Made by a program: the position numbers and the translations under genes | Origin: Gorsachius magnificus | Lineage: Eukaryota; Chordata; Aves; Pelecaniformes; Ardeidae | Length of the DNA stretch: 64,000 nucleotides | Direction: 5' to 3' | Assembly: GCA_034008185.1 (NCBI GenBank) | Contig: CM067089.1 | Coordinates: forward strand, 24,338,213 to 24,402,212 | In this document: positions 26,961-38,528 of the stretch, piece after piece | How the letters are laid out: the number at the start of each line of letters is the position of its first letter | Numbering within the stretch: position 1 is the stretch's first letter | The notes under the pieces: generated by a model | Databases searched by the model: none | What the model was told of the DNA's origin: nothing | The model's input: the letters and a program-made list of their open reading frames with translations, nothing else

Positions 26961-29900
26961 CTCCCGGCGCCCTCCTGGCAAGTTAGGAAAAAGCAAAAGG
27001 AGCAGGGGTGAGCTTGGGATTTCAGGGAGTGACCAAGCCCTGGGTCCACAGCTGACACCCTATAAAGACGGGCCAATTTCTGAATTTCACATCTGGGCTC
27101 CCTCCTCCATGACGAGAGCCCAGGCCTGCCAGGCCCAATGTTTCTCACTAGAGCCAATTAACCCCATGGCCTTGCTTGGGATCTCATATGCCCCTAGGTT
27201 TGCCATATGGCATCCTAAATTCTACATATACCTCAGATTTTTAACAATTAACCATTTTTTTAAAGGAAGGACCAGTTGGTTTCTCTACCCTGCAATAACA
27301 GGTGCTTCACCTCACATGAAAAACCATTCAGTGGCAGCCCCTGAGCTGAGTCGCCCGACTGCATCCATCTTAGATGGATGTGACCTGTGAAAACATGGGG
27401 AAACTCAGCAGCAGGACAGCCGTCTCCTTGTCTGTAGCGCTGAGGATGATGAAGCCTTCTCCAGCATGTCATCCCAAGGCATCACCTGCAAAGCTTTAAA
27501 CCAGTCACTGAGTGCATTAAAATATCACTTTACAGGTAATCTCATGGGGTCATTCACAGTCCTGAGGCAGTGCTTCGTTGGTGATGCACCAACACTTTGT
27601 TGGCATTGGGGTTTAGGGGTTCAAAGCTTCTTACTGTCTGTTGAGGCTCTTCTAGGTCAAGCTGGAGAAGGGCCTCGTGCAGTACTGGCACAGCTCTACA
27701 TGCCCTCGAAGAAACGAGCCCAGCCCCCCAGCTGGACCCTTTCCCAGGAGGTTCAGCAGGTGGTGGTAGGACCACTGTGTAAAGGCAGGTCTCAAGGGGA
27801 GTGTATTGGATAAACATTTGGGGAGAGTGACCATACATGTGCTGGTGGGCACACGTGCCCTCCTGCTCTGGTCTCTGCCTGTGTTGACCAAGAGCCAAAC
27901 ATCAGGGAATCAGTTTTTCACCCAGTGTACCCACTAGAGCTCAGCACAGTTATGCTAATGTACAGAGACATACGCTACCTGCCAGAATTTGGTTAATTCC
28001 TGCCAAATTAATGACTGTAATAAATAACAACAGCAATGTTGAACATAATCCTACTCCTCTAGGCAGTGAATAAAACAGCCCTCCCAACTCAGAGGCTGTG
28101 GCCTGATGTCAAGTGGCTGCAACCCAGCCAACTTGGAGCAACTGAGGAGGCTATGTATACCGGAGGAGATTCACTGCAGGGTAACTTACAGAGGGGGAAG
28201 CAAGTTTCATTTGCTATGAGTGCTCATTTGCATGGACAACAGTTAATCTGAGCTGTCCCTTTACTGTGCTGAGGCTTCTCACCCCGTGTGTGCTTGCAAT
28301 GTGGAATGCCACACTATCCCTGCAGGACTGAGAATCTCCAGAGGGTCTAGAGCCTTGGCAGATCTTTCTCTGCAGTTTTTCAGTTTACAGACAATGGCCT
28401 TGTTCATTTTCATATTCCTTTTGCTTTTTAAAGCATTTACCCCATCTCTTTCTCTTTTCACAGGTCTTCAGGTGGCTGGTCAGCAGAGCATGCATTGCTG
28501 GCATTAAACAGCCCTGTCTGAGAGATGAGAAGTAATAGTATCAGGATGGATATATGAAAAACATCAACAAATTCAGAGCATGCAGCAACAGTGAGCAGGA
28601 TTTCTGTGAACAGTTTTGCCATTCATTACCAAAAAGAAAATATTTGTCATCGCTCTTCCCCAGAATGTTTTTACAATGGCAGCTGCTACCTGAGCTGGTG
28701 TTTGGGTTGCTGAGCAAGTGAGCAGCATCCTCAGGAAATAAACAGACAGGCAGGTGTACAACCGTGCTCATTTGCTGCTTTTTGAGGGCAGGAGAAGGGT
28801 GATGTAATTAGCAGACACATGTTTAAATTTTTAATTAAGAATTTTAATGGATTATTCACCGCCTACCAGAACACACATGCTCGTACTTTCTTGCTCTTCT
28901 AGGCTGGGTTCCTAAGGAAACAAGGCTTAGTCAGTCATGCTGCCAGCCAGCCAGCCTTCCTTCCTAATCAGGGTTGAACTCTTTGGGGTCCATGGCAGGC
29001 GAACACCTCTTCTGTTGTAAAATCTTGACTGCATCACAACACAGTCGTAGGAAAAAGTCTGAGCACTGCTGCAGGAGTTTAGCAATAGGCACAAAAAGAC
29101 TTCTTCCAGGAGCAGGGCCCAAGCCTCCAGCAAAACCCACTGGGGCAGGGGGAGGAAGGCATGAGAGGAAAGCAGGGGAAGAAGAAAAAAGCGCCTTGAC
29201 CTGTTGACCACAGTTTCCCTGGACTCCCTCTGAGTTACTGTTCAAAGAGGATTTTTCAGTCTCATGAAACTTGCTGGTGCGGTGATATTGTCTGTGGTGC
29301 CTGTGTGACACGGCTGGCAGCTGAGGTCGGAAGGGCATGTAACTGAAAGATCCATTGGACTCCAAGAGCTAAGTGCCACTGCTCACATGAGTTTTCTTCT
29401 GCTTGTGAATTAATGGCATTTATGTCCAGGACGTCTTTATACTTCGGGTACAGAAAGGCTGGAGGACTAAGAAAATGAGTTCCCAAAGTTTCTAGCCTGT
29501 CTTCTTATCGCTGAGAGAGGGGAAATAATATAAGGCTATCAATTTTGCTCCTTCCATGGTTCAGTAGCATAAGTGGTAGGTTTGATTCCTGCCTGATTCC
29601 ACCATTTCTGTTCTTCTGTGAAGGAAAATGGGTTGACATTTTTGCTGAGATCATCAGTCTTTAAAAGCTGTGGAGATTTTGAGAGGAACAGCCTGTCAGG
29701 GAGCAGCAAGAGCTGGTGCTCTGCAAGGGAAGGTGAGCTGAGAGCCGAGCACAGTATCACGGCTGGCAGGGCAGGGGTCTCACCAGTCCCACTGCCCCCA
29801 GGTGAGGCAAGCAAGGCAGATCCAGCGAGGGTAACGAGGATCAGGCACAGCCCAGGACCGGAAGGTTCATGGTGCTAGGGCAGGTCTGAGATCAGGCTGG

Positions 29901-32690
29901 AAGTCAGCTGCAGGTCAGGGTCTGGATCCAGAGCAATGGGCCCAGAGCCAGGGACAGGCATGGCTGCAACACAACAGGAGCTTTAGCTCAGATGGGGGCC
30001 AAATGGAGGAGGATTGACTTGAAAGCAGGTCCCACAGAAAGTGGTATCAGCCCTGGCTGAGGCCACCCTGCAGCACTGTGTCCAAGGCCAGCAGAGGTGG
30101 GGGGGCAGCTCTCCGCTGTGCTAGCTCCAAGTTGGCCCCGAGCCCAAGCAACCAAACAGCCAGGAGGGGGAGGGGATGCTCTCAGGGCCCTTAACCCTCG
30201 TCTCTCCGGGTTTGCTCTTGCTGAAGCATGGAGGAATAAGTCAGGAAGTTGTTATGTGATGTGGAATGGTCCCCAATGGCTTTAAAAACCATAATCTTCC
30301 TTATTGGATTTAGGCTTGCCAGATATAACTGCTGCTTGTTGCCTGGTGGCCCGGCAAACAGTTTTTCCAACCCTACAGAGTCTGAGGAAATCATGAGGCT
30401 ACTCAGCACCTGCTGGTAAACATTCTGGTGGATACGGAATGGAGAGGACCCTAGCCCTAAGCACAACGTGAAATGGATGACCACCTGGGAAGTCCAAGGT
30501 GCAGAGTCAGAAATATTAAACCACAGAAGCTGAATAGCCAGAAATGAAGCACATTGTTACAGCTAAACAAGAATTAAAAAAAACCCCACCCAAACAACTG
30601 AAAAACCAGCAAACTCTTCCTGTATGTGCACAGTTTAAGCGGGAAAGCAATTTCACTGCATCCAGGGAGCAGGGGTACAGATCTGCTCCTGGCCTCTCAG
30701 CGCTACATAAACTCACTTAGCAGCCAGACTGGGGTCTTTCTTGGGATCTGAGCTCTCCGCCAGTCCCAGCACAGCACAAAAACGGAGTGTTGCAAGGCAG
30801 ACTGCCAGGGAACTCCTAGCTACAAGATGATTCTTGTCCCATAATTGCGATCTGCATATTTGTTTTGATTGTTTTGATTTTTCACTGCAAAATACCTCAG
30901 TGAAGCTACAAAGGATATATGTGACATCTATTGCTGACAGGTTTTTCTACGCCATTCACCAAAGCAATGTTTTGTGTGCCTTCTGTTCTATTTACTACAT
31001 GAATTATCCATGCATTAACACAGTTTACAATCGCTTTCATTTTTGTTACTGTTGCATTCTCACTTTATGGGTACCTTTGTTTATTAATTCCTTCCCACCG
31101 ACTTGCCTGAAGGTAATGCTTTGTTCTGCGCCAGCGCTGCCCTGCTGAACTGCACTGTGCTCCTCTGAAGGAGGCCCACTCCGTTAGCGCCATTTGCAGA
31201 GTGGCCTGGACCAGGCTATCAGCGTCTGTTGGAGGCTCTGCTTAAATTCCAGGGCACAAGACATCCCTAAAGGACTTCCCCACAGTGGTATCGCTGTCAG
31301 AGCTGCTGTTTGGACGGACACGGGGAGCCTCGTGTTCAGACTCAGCACTCATTGCAGAAGGTGCATTTCCACTTCAGTCAAACAAGACCCAGCCTGAACC
31401 TTGTTGGAGAAACAATCTTGGAGCCTTAGGATCTCTCCCCCCTCCCCCAAATCTCTTTTGTAGATAAATCAGTGAACAAATGTTGTAGGAGCAGAATGAA
31501 ATTGTGTTCTGACTCTCTTCTCAGTTTACTTGGGGATTATAATTTTTGGTCTTAATCTTGTTACTGCACTTTTTGCTGGTAATCTGCTTTGTTTTGTTTA
31601 TTTACATTATTTTAATGGCCTATATATAAACCCATTCTAACATATCACTATACTAAAGGTATGTGTGTATATGCATGTATGAGCATGTGTCTATAGTTTT
31701 ATATAGACATGAAGTAATTAGGTTTTTTAACATAAAAGTTACCTTCTCAGATTTTTAAATGTGGTGCCAGTTTTTCAAGGTCCTGGACTAAAATAATCCT
31801 ATTAGTTTAGGAATAAGATTGTGTTGGATTTATGGAAGTTTTAAGACACAACTGCAAAATGCAACATAGAATGGAAAATGTAAGATACATTTTGGCTTCT
31901 TCTGTCAATTTTAAAAACAAGAAATGGAAAAAAATCTGAAATGAAAAAAAAAATCAGAAATCAGCAGCTCATAGAAAAAAAGTTTTATATAGAATGGAAA
32001 TATGGACAACTCTTCCAGGCTGCCTTTCAGCAAGAATAGATCAAGGATTGAAGTGAAAGATAGTGGGAATATTTGGCTGGACTTAAGGTTGGTTCTAATA
32101 ATGATTCTTCCAAAAGACTATTTGAATTCTCATAGCCAAAAATATTTGCCATTCTTTTTCCATGTGCAATTTTATAAATCAAAAGGCAATGGATATTGCA
32201 AAAAGACCTGAAAGTACGTGGATGGGTTTTCCAGTGAACATCCAAGAAACTGGAAATGCACAGACCCTTTAATTCAGCCTTGCTAGCACCAACACAGCCC
32301 TTCCACACCGTACTGCAGCCTTTGGAACCGCTCGCATACTCAGATGTTTGCAGTGGCGTTTTTGTGCATGGCAAGCTCTTGCAATATGGAAGGTTTTCTT
32401 TTCCCTGGCAGTGCAATATGCAAATAGACTCCACTGATGCAAAACTGAGCCCACTTAGCGCAGCTTATCATACTGAAATAGCCTCATCAGTGCAAACACC
32501 CAGCATCCTCTTACCCAGGCCGTAATAAGATCTCAATGACATATACAAGGGTTTGTAGGATCAAGTTATTATTTGTGTAACATTAAAGTCCTGCTCCCTG
32601 TGGCAGGCAAGTGTATGGGCCCCTTCATGGCATTTATTTATACAGAAAACTTGAAAACACAGTGCATCTATACATCAGGGCATATAAGCA
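26961..32690. other. Intergenic region, second part: no gene recognised
   Basis: This part is moderately GC-rich up to 30.3 kb, then AT-rich. No open frame has known motifs. One copy of an unclassified GC-rich dispersed repeat lies at about 29845-29985. A tRNA-like B-box string near 29580 is too degenerate to call a tRNA. AT-rich stretches at 28800-28860 and 31500-32000 hold no recognised element. Confidence 0.7.
29845..29985 (+). repeat. Unclassified GC-rich dispersed repeat, copy 1
   Basis: A run of ggtcagg/caggtc-type words includes gggtctggatccagag and gggcccagagccagggacag followed by gcatggctgca. The reverse complement of 32760-32920 gives the same words in the same order (ggtccatggtg, ggcaggg, gtctggat, gggcccatggccaggcacag, gcatgactgca). 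The two stretches are therefore homologous copies in opposite orientation. I do not recognise the family; there is no coding capacity. Confidence 0.6.
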
Positions 32691-33170
32691 TTAATGGCCC
32701 TGAGCAGCCTCACCTGGGGCCTCCCTGCCACCCCACCCCTGCCCAGCAGCCCCTAGGCTACATAGCAGGAGTGATGGGTTTTAGCTCAGCTGCAGTCATG
32801 CCTGTGCCTGGCCATGGGCCCTGCTTATCCAGACTGTGGCCCACAGGCTAACTTCCTCGCTTGACCTTGACTTTGGCCCTGCCTCATCACCATGGACCTG
32901 CCTGCTCATCACTGTATGCCATACAGATCCTGGCTTGTGGATTGACTGCCTGGCTCAGCCTTGGACATGCCTCATCACCACAAGCTTGCCTGGGGAGCTT
33001 GAATTTTGGTTAAACTTGGCCCTGATCTCAGTGTCTGTCCTGCCCTGCACCCTCGCTGCCAGCCCTGGGACACACCTCAGGTCCTGGATGGCAGGGGCCA
33101 GCTCACCCTTGCTGCCCCCTGACGCTGTGCTAACAACTCATTGCATGTGTCCAGGAACAAGAGAATGAAG
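32691..33170 (-). repeat. Unclassified GC-rich dispersed repeat, copy 2, with internal duplication
   Basis: The section at 32760-32920 matches copy 1 at 29845-29985 on the other strand. It also contains an imperfect internal repeat: tgcctcatcaccatggacct near 32881 and tgcctcatcaccacaagctt near 32969. The whole block is C+T-biased and free of convincing genes. It may be part of one larger retroelement-derived unit, but no terminal repeats or tail could be placed. Confidence 0.5.
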
Positions 33171-35194
33171 TTAAGAGGTGAGTTACAAACTCAAGAAAAC
33201 TTGCTAATAATGGAATCAGCAACTCAGCACCCTTGCCACCGCTAGGATGTGCCATATGAAGGATTTTTTTCCAGTGTGTCTCAGACCCTGCTTCAGCAGT
33301 ATGAAATATAGATCATGAATTAATTAGAAACAATTCAATTGCATGATCATAAAATTGTTTTTCTTTCCATGAACAGATGTAACTCATCTGTCTCTGTCAC
33401 AAGTGTTCAAATTCGTCTCCGAATAGGACTCGGGGCCTCCTGAGTTTCGGATTCTCCCTCATTAGGGATTTTGAAATGATATATGTGGTTCTGAGAACCT
33501 CAGTCTTTAGGGGGTTTTAAATCTGTCTAGCAACGGGAGATGATAATTCTGCCTTCTTAAACACAGCCATAAGGCTCCCCATGTACTGGAGAAGCCCTGT
33601 ACCTAGAACAGGTGACGGGGTACTTCTGCCCAGCATTGCAGCAGGGGAGGTCGAGTAGCAGTAGAGCCACAGGCTGGAGGTACAAGCCCTGGGGAACCTG
33701 TCAGCTCCAGCTCTCTCTCAGTCCCTCTGATGCCCCTCAGTTGAGCAGCACTGTCACAGGCAGCCTCTCTTTTCGCTGAACTTGCAATGACTGCTGTGCT
33801 CTGTTGTAATTCATCACAAGAGAAGAAGGCAGACTTTAGTCCCTGGCAGACGGCTGTCTGTCTTGAAGTATATGTGCAGTTTGGAGTGTCAATGTTCTGG
33901 ACTCATGCTAAAGACACCTTTGTCAGGGGAATCTGGTATGTGGTGGTGCTTCTTGGTGCGTATGGGGGATGGTTTTATTTCTTCACTGCACATTTTGTGG
34001 CCTGTCACATCTTTCGATCTAAAATAAAAAAAAAAAAAATCCTGTACTAAGCCTCAACAGTTCATAAAGCTGTGTTGAAAAATGTAAGATACTGCTGAAA
34101 TCAACTGTTGTTTAAATCCACATGGATCATGTAATATCTAAAAGCTTCTTTCGCCACAACATGGAGGAGATGAATTTAAAAAACAAACAAGCACACGCAC
34201 ACACCCCCAGCTCCCCCAAGGTCAACGTGTAGTCATCCAACGCAAGCAGTCAGTCCTGCCTGCAAAGAACAACACACTTAATATTGCTAGGCTCATGATG
34301 GAGATCACAGTGGTGTCAGTTCTCAAATCAAAGAGAAATAAAGGTTCATGTTCCTGTCCCAAGAGAAGGCAATTGGTTTTGAAGGGTTGTCAATCTAGAA
34401 ATTTCAAATACAAACATGTACATATGCCAGCAAAGTCATTCTTCTGAATGTACGAATAACCTTTCTCCAGACTGGGTTTTGTAGCAGCAACCCCTCTGAA
34501 TGGCACAACTGAATGCAGGGGGTTTTGTTTGAATCTTTCAGCTAAAAACTATTTCAAAACAGAAAGATAAGCATATGTGGCTACAGGTAGCTTAACTGAT
34601 TACTGGTAAGGAATATGGCAATTGCTTACCCAAGACAATCATTTGCAATGAACACTAATAAAGCAAAGAACTGATTTAGGACTACAATTAGGGCTGCAAT
34701 GGCTTAAAATCTAGTAGAGAAAGATTTAGACTGAGCATCAAAAACACCCACCTGAAAGCAGCAAGGTGTCAATGAAATGCTGGGGAGGTATTGAGGGAAC
34801 CTCCACCCAGGTCACGTCAAGGTAGCTCATTTAGGAAAGCGCACAACTGAGTTACACATTTATTCTGGACTTTCATTTGCAGACCATCTTTACATCTGAG
34901 CCGTAAGGAACATATTTTAGGGAGCAATCCTGCTGAAAGGAGTTGAATTTGTCAGCTTTTCCTCGTTTGGATCTATGTTCTCTGCTTCCTTTCTATGACC
35001 CTATAGTTGGAGGATTTAAAGAACTAAATTGTCAACCCCAAACAAGTAATCCCTTTCCTCTTACCTTCTCTCAAAAAGAAGAAAAAAACCCAGAAAAATT
35101 ACAAAGATAATTTTAACTAGATAAAATCAAGGAAATTCCAAATTGAAGGAGGCCCTTCTGTTTAAATGGTGGTTAATGCTGTTACTGATTAGAA

Positions 35195-35405
35195 TCACAG
35201 TAGTGCCTAGATGTCTTAGCTGAGATTAGGAGGGGGGGTAATGTCGCTTTATTTATACCCTAGATTAAAAAGACAGTCAAAGGAGGTATTACCATCCCTA
35301 CGTGATAGAAGAGAAGATGAAACTCTGGGAGGTTAAGTGACTTACTGATAGAAGTCTGTAAGAAAGACAGAAAATGAAGCCGAGCTTCGTTGCTTTATTC
35401 CAAAC
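35195..35405 (+). mobile_element. MIR/CORE-SINE-like element, nearly full tail
   Basis: The order is: cacagtagtgcctagatgtc, ataccctagattaaaaagac, agtcaaaggaggtattacca, gaagatgaaactctgggagg, then ttaagtgacttactgat. The central 'gatgaaactctgggaggttaagtgactt' portion is a close match to the MIR signature 'gaggaaactgaggcacagagaggttaagtgacttgcc'. The left part resembles a widespread amniote 'tagtgcctag ... aaaaagacagtc' repeat. It is an ancient insertion. Confidence 0.65.
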
Positions 35406-37902
35406 CCTTTCCCTCTGCCAGGGAGCTGTGTCGGGGCAGGGCTCTGAGCAGGTTTGCTGTTACTCGGCCTGTACGTTGCTTCCTATGCAAAGGGGGAACT
35501 ACAGCGCTCGGATCAGATGGGCTTTGCGGCAGGAATTGGAGCCAGTTAACGTGGCCGGCTGTGGGTTAATTCTTTATGAAATGAGATTGTTGTTCATGTG
35601 TGTCATGCAACTGCACTCAGGAGACCCAATTTTGATTGCTTGCGTTACCAGCTGGGAAGTCAGAAGTTTGTAATTTTAGAAGCAAAAGGAGAAATGTAAT
35701 TTCCTGGACTATAGATGATTTTTTTTTTAAAGCAATTATCCAATGTCTATAGAGTCAACATGTAAACTCAGTGCTAATTCTTTTCTAAGAGGTTAATTGT
35801 TATAATAGGAAAAAAACCCATATGCAGCAATTGAAATTGAGTGGGTTCATTGCTGTATTCAGAACCCCCCTCCCAAGCTGAACACGTTCCCTCTAATAAT
35901 ACCCGGCATTTGTACAGACAGGGGCATTTCTGAGCTCCAAGTCTGCCTCACCAAGAGACAAGTTAATATTTTTCCTGTTTAACAAACAAGCAAACTGTAG
36001 CAAGGAGCTTTCAGCAAGACTAGAGACAGTACCCATGTGTTTAAAACTCAAAAGATCCTGCTGCCCACTACTGCATTTAATCTCTTCAGCCATATTATTT
36101 TCCATTAGACTATTTGCGTCTCATAGCTCTGGGTAGCTGTGGAATTGAAGCCAAGGAAAGATTAAAAAAAAAAAAAGAGAAGTGAAACCCTGAAAGAAAC
36201 AAAGGACGCGTAGGCTGGGTGGGCAAAGGGATGCGGACAAGAATACTCTACTGGAAGTTTCTGGGGTTTAGGAGTATGTTGTTACTGTGTATAGTTTCTC
36301 TGTGAGAATGTCATGGCTATTTTACAAATATTAATGATTTATTTTTACAGATTCCCTCTGCAGAAGGTAAATAAAAATAGCTTATTTACTGTCTTTCCTG
36401 AAATGGCTACATGTAGGCACAGAAATTCAGGGCCTGGTTTTCAGAAGAGATGATGAACAACAACAAAAAAAAAAGGTCAGGCTTACTTTTCCTGCATCTA
36501 ATGAGGATGGAATTATTTTTCTTATCTTCCTGAATGTTCCCCATTTACAGATAACTATTCAACTATATTTATGTTTTGATTTTAACCAAATTGTGGTGTT
36601 AGAATAAAAAGTCAAGATTTGCTAATATAAACATTGGGTTTATTGTGAATGCTCATTCTTTGAGATGCTGCCTGCATTCATAAAGAGTGTTTCTACCTCC
36701 ACAGGTTTACAATTTAACACATCCAGTTCTTAGGATAAGTAAAACCTGTAGTTTAATAGATAATTTGACAATCTCTAAAAAAAAATGCCACCAAGCCCCA
36801 AAATTAGAAAATGCATATTTCCAATGTAAATAATTTCTCATTTGCTTATTCAGTTTTACTACTAATTGAATGCTCTCCCATGTGTCTTGGCATTTGCAAT
36901 GACAGCATTTGTGAGAAAGTTATTTCTATGATGTAATGTGGGAATTTATTATATATATTTGTAGATTCCTTTCCTGTTAGATAATTTGGTATTTGCTTTC
37001 TGATTCTTTTATGTATCCCTTGCTTCCCAGAAAGAGCACTGAGGCCACAGATGAGCTCTTTATTTGACTTTAAATTATTTTAATTTAGTCCAGACTTTCC
37101 AAAGATTAATTATTTTGTGCACTCTACTTCAGATTGCTTCATTTGCAGGAAATTAATGTTCAGCATTACCTGGAAATGAAGGAAAACTAACAGATCATTT
37201 TTAAAAGTCTGTCATTAATACCATATACTGTATTTTTCTGTTCCTAGTGACTGGGATTTAAAATCAGCCATGCAAATTGAAGCCCAAACATGCAAACACT
37301 TAGGTCTGATAGTGAACTCATCAGTCATTGGAAACCTTTTGCTGGTTTTAAAGGATTTGGGATTATTCCCTGAAGCAGGTGTGTAACTTCATGAATAGAT
37401 GCACGAGCATCCCCACTAAAAACTTCGAGACCGTTCAGCTGCAGTCACGCATCTTGTTCAGACCACAGCCAAGCGGGCTGAGGACTGACTGAGGTTCTTG
37501 GTGCTACCCACCTTCTCCCCCCAGACTGTCTGTTCAGGCATAACTACACCTGTAATCCGTCCCTCGCCCGATCCAGTTTAGCTCATGCACTTTTAATGAC
37601 AGGTCATTGCTAGGATGCCTGAACCTTCTCTGCACCTTCTGTGGGGCTGCTTGCGCGTAAGCCAGAGACAACCCAGGGGATGACTCACTGGATGCAAGTT
37701 AAGCACCCAGCTCCTGTCAAAAGACCGTAAGAGTTGATTAACTCCCAGCTGAGCTTTTGAAAATATCCAACTTTGCTCTCAGGCCACCTTTCAGCTGACA
37801 ATAATGCACAGAGAATGCTACTCGTTGCAGTGGAGCAGAATATTCATCTTAGTTCTTAGCTCAAGCAGCATGATATCTCACTTAGCAGCAATAAGCTGCG
37901 CT

Positions 37903-38528
37903 AAAAAAAAAAAAAAAAAAAAAAATCTGGCAGCCCAGAATTAACAGTGTGGGTGAAATACTGTGAGGAGCAAGAGAGACAGCGGTGGATGTTATGGAAA
38001 GACACAGGGTCTGATTATCCAGGCGTTGAGAGGGATGGGGAAAAAAAAAAAAGAGGGGATGTTCTGCAGCTTAATTAATGGAAAGAGGCTTGTGCATCTG
38101 ACAGCAGCCCCTCTGCAAGGTGAATTCTTTCATAAAGAGCCTCATTCATGAGTTGCCAAGACATCCACAACCTATTCTTGAATACACACAAAAATTAAAA
38201 GAAAAACAACTGACTGGCTAATTTAGCAACTTGCAGGATGCAGCTGGTGCTACTGTTTTCACAAAAAAAAAAAAAAGGCCTTTTCCCTTCCACCTCCTAA
38301 CCATTCCAGTCTTCCTCCCCACCCCCAGCTATTTTGTATCCTGCTGCACCAGCGAGGAGTGTGACAACTCCTGACTTAGCTGGCACTGTGGGATATCGAA
38401 TAACAAAGGGGAATAATATCAGGATAACAGGCCAGTGCTAAGGAAACAATTCTGACAATCTCACTGCTTGCCCAGGTCCTGCCATCAGCTGAGAGGTAGA
38501 ACTTCCTCTTTTTTTTTTTTTTTTTTTT
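37903..38528. repeat. Cluster of A/T homopolymer runs
   Basis: Four long runs lie within about 630 bases: A23 (37903-37925), A12 (38041-38052), A14 (38263-38276) and T20 (38509-38528). No retroposed gene body is recognisable next to any of them. Confidence 0.85.

Noticed and set aside
26493..26996. 167-codon minus-strand open frame
   Set aside because: It coincides with a GC-rich patch, has a competing frame on the other strand, and shows no motif.
29555..29610. tRNA-like string with a B-box-like ggtttgattcc
   Set aside because: No cloverleaf can be drawn and the A-box region is degenerate. At best it is a relic of a tRNA-derived SINE.
33787..34050. 87-codon frame ending in an A-rich aataaaaaaaa tract, as a retroposed gene
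   Set aside because: The translation resembles no known protein and no target-site duplication was found.
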